From: Gonocerus acuteangulatus
Lineage: Eukaryota > Arthropoda > Insecta > Hemiptera > Coreidae
NCBI GenBank assembly: GCA_946811695.1
Contig: OX328123.1
Span: 18,982,610-19,046,609 of the forward strand
DNA: 64,000 nt
Reading direction: 5' to 3'
Positions 53,401 through 58,200 of this stretch are shown in pieces. The notes beneath the pieces are model-generated. The model was not told the DNA's origin, ran no database searches, and was given only the letters and a program-made list of their open reading frames with translations. Position 1 is the stretch's first letter. Each line of letters starts with the position of its first letter. The position numbers and the translations under genes were made by a program.

Positions 53401-55188
53401 CCTCTGAAGGGCCTTATTTCTTTTTTACATGTTGATGTATACATAGAAATCATGTTCCCTAGATATTATATTATAAATAACAATTTCAAGAAATTTTTTT
53501 TTAATAAAACAAAATTTATCAAAGTCTAGTGGTTGTGCAGTGAAATTGTTCTTTCGTAATTTTTTTAGGTAATTTTCCCATAAAGTTCATCACCCCACCT
53601 CATTGAGCGTTTAATGTTTTTGACTCATTTTAACCATCACTGAGCTAACATAGATTTGTTCACAAATAGTGACGAATTTAAACTCCCAAATATTGCAAGG
53701 GACCAAGAGTGTGTGAGATATCAAATATTTTGACATGATTCTGGAGTCCGCAGCCCGCCAGGGGCATATCTTTATCCCTGATTCAAACTTATGCCAAACA
53801 CAATCCACCAGTATTAAAAGTTGCTACTAGTTACTAAATATTATTGTGGCTTGGTACATTTCAATGGATAACAAGCAAACTCACAATAGTGGTTGTGCGC
53901 ACCTAGGGTATAAGCGAGTACAAGCGAGTATAATGGGTCAGCGTACCACAGGAGAGACGGCTCAAGCCACTTTAGTGGTGGGGAGTGTTAAGTGGGTAGG
54001 GGGTAACACCACATTGTGATTTTTGAAAAAGCTATTTTTTTAAGATTATTTTTTTATATTTTTAAGGACATCTTAAACATATATTCTCAAAACTATTTTT
54101 TTCAAGCTGGTGTACGAAATATCTCTGTATCTATTAAACGGATTTTGTAATCATTGACAACAAATATTCTTTACAAAATTATCTAAAACATAACATAGGG
54201 CCAAGTTCTTAAACAAATTTTTGTCGAAATGACTGCAGTTTGAAAAAAAAAACCATAACTTCCATAAAAATGTTTACTTAACAAAAATTACAACTAACAA
54301 ACATAAAACAAAAATTGTAAGGCACATCTAGAATCCTAAAAGCATATACATTTCAACAAAGTCGGGAAATTAGATCTTTAGATACCTATAATGTAAACTA
54401 GTTTGAAAAAATATCTTTAAAAATATAGATTTTAGTTGTATATTTTTGAAGTATATGTTCTTAAAAGTATAAGCAATTTATCAAGCCAAAAGAAAAAACA
54501 ATTGATTCTTTGAAAATCTCATTTTGGTCTAACTTGAATTTCATGGACAACAAGATCTTTTAGGGCTATAAAAATTGAACACAAAAGGAAAATAATTCTA
54601 CAAAATAAGTAAAACAGATCTGTGCTTGAAAAAGGCATTACGAAAAAGTTCACATTTTTATCATACTTACAGAATCAGGGACTTCCTTCAACCCATTGTC
54701 ACTAGTAGTATCGTGTCGTATAGCAGGAGGAAATTTACTTAACCAGCTGAACTCTAGGGATCCCGATTTTTTAATAACATCTAAAAACAAAGATATAATA
54801 ATAATATATTCAGTGGTTAAAGCTACCTTATCTCTACAAAATTAAACTATTTTCAAATTATAGCAATGTGTCATTTATTTTGGCCATGGAGTTATTCTTT
54901 AAATGAGGAAATTAATATGATTTTATTTTATTTTTTTATTACATAATAATAAATTAACGAGTTGACTCAGTGAGTTGTTGGTCTGAGTTAAGCACAAGAA
55001 TTGGAGTCATAGGTAATAATACAGCAGTGTTTTCTCATAGTTAGGAGTCTTAGGTAATAATACGGCAACCAGGTTTTCTCAGAGTCTGGAGTCAAGCTTA
55101 ATTAATGAAAGATGGCATAATAGACAATAGCACAAAGTATAAGGTATCTCTCCGTTGGCAATCAATATATTAAAGGTGTGCATGTGTT

Positions 55189-55277
<89 letters not shown>

Positions 55278-58200
55278 GGTGTAAATATGGGCACCCCTTC
55301 ATTGTGGATGTACTGAGTACTGGTGGTGAGGGCAATATATGGTGCAATTTACTAATGTAAGGTAGCAGAGAGCAGTTGGAATCAGTATTTCAAGTAGTAT
55401 GGACGCAGCGTGAGTTATTGTGCAAATTGTGGCTTACTCTAGACCGCAAACTATTTAGAGCTATGTGAAATCGTTTTCTTTTCATGTTCTTATTTTAGTT
55501 AAAAATAATTTCACAGTGATATCCAGAAAGCACGCCTTAAGTCATGCAAGCTCTTAGGTTACATATGATAATCATCTTCTTTCTTAGGGCATCCTTTCTT
55601 GGTGTAAATATAGGCCCCATTTAAATATTTTTTGTTGAAATACCGCAATGTTCTACGGGAACTTCAATCTCTGTTTGAATATTTCCTGATCCCAAGATTA
55701 AGAAGAGAACCACTACTTGTGGAAGTACCGGATCACCATACAAGGATCAGTTGACCAAGATGGTTGATGATAGAGACCTAAACAAGACGTCCTTGAGTTT
55801 TCCCTGGGTAAGAGACTGACCAGAGTGCAGGAACGGGAAGAAGAAAGGCCTTAGTAAAAAGGAAATTCGATCCACAAAATGATACAAGTCATCATTGGAC
55901 TCAACTACAATGACAATCCGGACAGCGATGATGGTACCAATCTTGATGACAACGGTAGGAATAAACCAGAATCAAGCAATGCAACTTGCATCTTTTGTTC
56001 TCTAAAGACACTTGTGGACAGGTGTGGATGAAATGTGTTATGTGCCAAATGTAGGCACACTTAGATTGTATGGGCTGAACGAGCAAATAAAAATATATAA
56101 TCTGTAAATTAATAACAATTAATAATAATAATGTTTTCATGGAATAAATCAATTCTCTGCCATTTTTCATTGTTTTATAATGTTTTTAAATTATTTTTAG
56201 TGTAATTTTTATTTACACCCAATTTTTTCTGGTGCACTTTTTAAATTGTCGTTTTCACAATGATATAATTGATGTTTATGATTGTTTTGCCTTTTCACAC
56301 TTAGGAAAATTGTTATAGATGTTAATAAAAGACAAAAATCCAAATTTTTCAAAATTAAAGTAACTTTAAATTAAAATCAAAAGAGGGTGCCCATAATTAC
56401 ACTTTTTCCTCTATATATACATTTATGTACACACACATGCACACAATGCATGAAACTATTGTTGACAATCAATAATTAGAATACAAATAATTAATAGAAT
56501 AAAAAAGCAAAATCAATCTGCTTACTGTCAACAGCTTTATAAAGTTCTGCGACAAAATAATTCGACTTTGAACTCGGCACCATTTCAAACAATAGCTTTG
56601 ATTTATTTGATGAAATATTTAAATATAAATCGAGTCCTTCCTCATGTTTGTTTTCAGGATCTGAAAAATTAAAAAAAAAAAATTATAAAAGTTAAAGGGT
56701 TTTTTAAACAATAAAAAATGTTAATTAATATAAACATTAATGTTTGTTTGGAATTCATTAAACTCACAAGGTTTTCATTAACTAAACATTTAAAATATTA
56801 TTTTTTTAAATTAATATTTTAATTAAAAAAAAGTATATTGGAGTATGCGATAACGGAGACTGAAGCACTCTGTCGCTCATCGTACCTGAGGTCTTACATT
56901 GTGTTTGAGCTTATAGAAATTCTGGTGTCACAATTAAGAAACCTGAATGCACGAGGACACTAGAAAAAAAATCCAGTGTTTGCCTGGAGTTCGAGCTCAG
57001 GTTCTCCAGTAAATAAATTGACTGTTGGACCTCAAGACCAATGTGCTCATCATATACCAATACGGAATCAATATTATTGAATGGCATGGACCCCCTTTAA
57101 ATGTATGCCGCCTCCTGGACAAGAAGATTTCAATTGTAAAATTCTCTTTTAAAAAAAAACTTTTTAGGTTATTAGACTAACCACATCCAACATAGCCAAA
57201 TAAACAGGAATCAGCATAATTCAATGTGGTAAGGCCATTGGCTAGTAATAATAATGTTCAATAAATTATTATAATATTTAAACATTATTTATAAAAGTTT
57301 TGAGAATTTTACATATACAGACTCAGATAAGTTCAGTGTTTGAACATTCTATAAAACATCAGTTTTTTTTAACATTAGATACATTCGCCAGATTAAATTG
57401 ACTTTCATCATCCCCTTATGGAAAAGCAGCTCGACCTAAAAGGTCTGAATTATTTACAAAAGTCCAGTGCCTTTAAATAATACACTGATGTTTTGGAGTG
57501 TGAAATCAGCGACAGCACCAGGAACCATTATTTCCATATATTCGAAGTGCTGGTATTGTGGTCTAGCAAAAGCAGGAGCTTGGGAAATAGGAGGAGGAAT
57601 TCCTACAAAGAGCGAACTTCGCTCAGCGAAGATACTTATTCATCATGCACGGCCTGTTTTCATTGCCTTCCTCTAGTGACGAAGTAATGCCTTCTCCACT
57701 TTTTTGGTTTGTTTTTTTTAGAGCACTGGAAAAGCCTCTTAGTTTATGATTTTTTGCCAGATATTTCAAGCAGGCTTACTAAGCCATTTGAAGGAACAGA
57801 TTTTTCTGTTTAAAGTTAACTTTGCATTCCTCATTAAACCATTGTATAATACTACAGATGGTATGTGCTGTCGGTGACTTAATTTTCAAATCATTATATT
57901 TTAGAAAAATTTACTCACCAGGCACCGATTTAAACCTCAATTATCCAGTTTTTTATGCTGGGGTGTGTAGCCAATTATGCTACCAGACAATAGACTATTG
58001 TTATTAGGATTTAAATGAGGGTTACTTAATCTGAACCTTATATGACAAAAACAATGTCATATTTGGTAATTTTCAGATAAATATGGTGATATGATATCTA
58101 TTAGAAGCTTTGGCTGAATTAACTTGCCAATACAAAGTTTAGTATAGTAATTGGCAACATTCCTGAGCATAAACTGGGAGTCACTACCTAATATGGAATA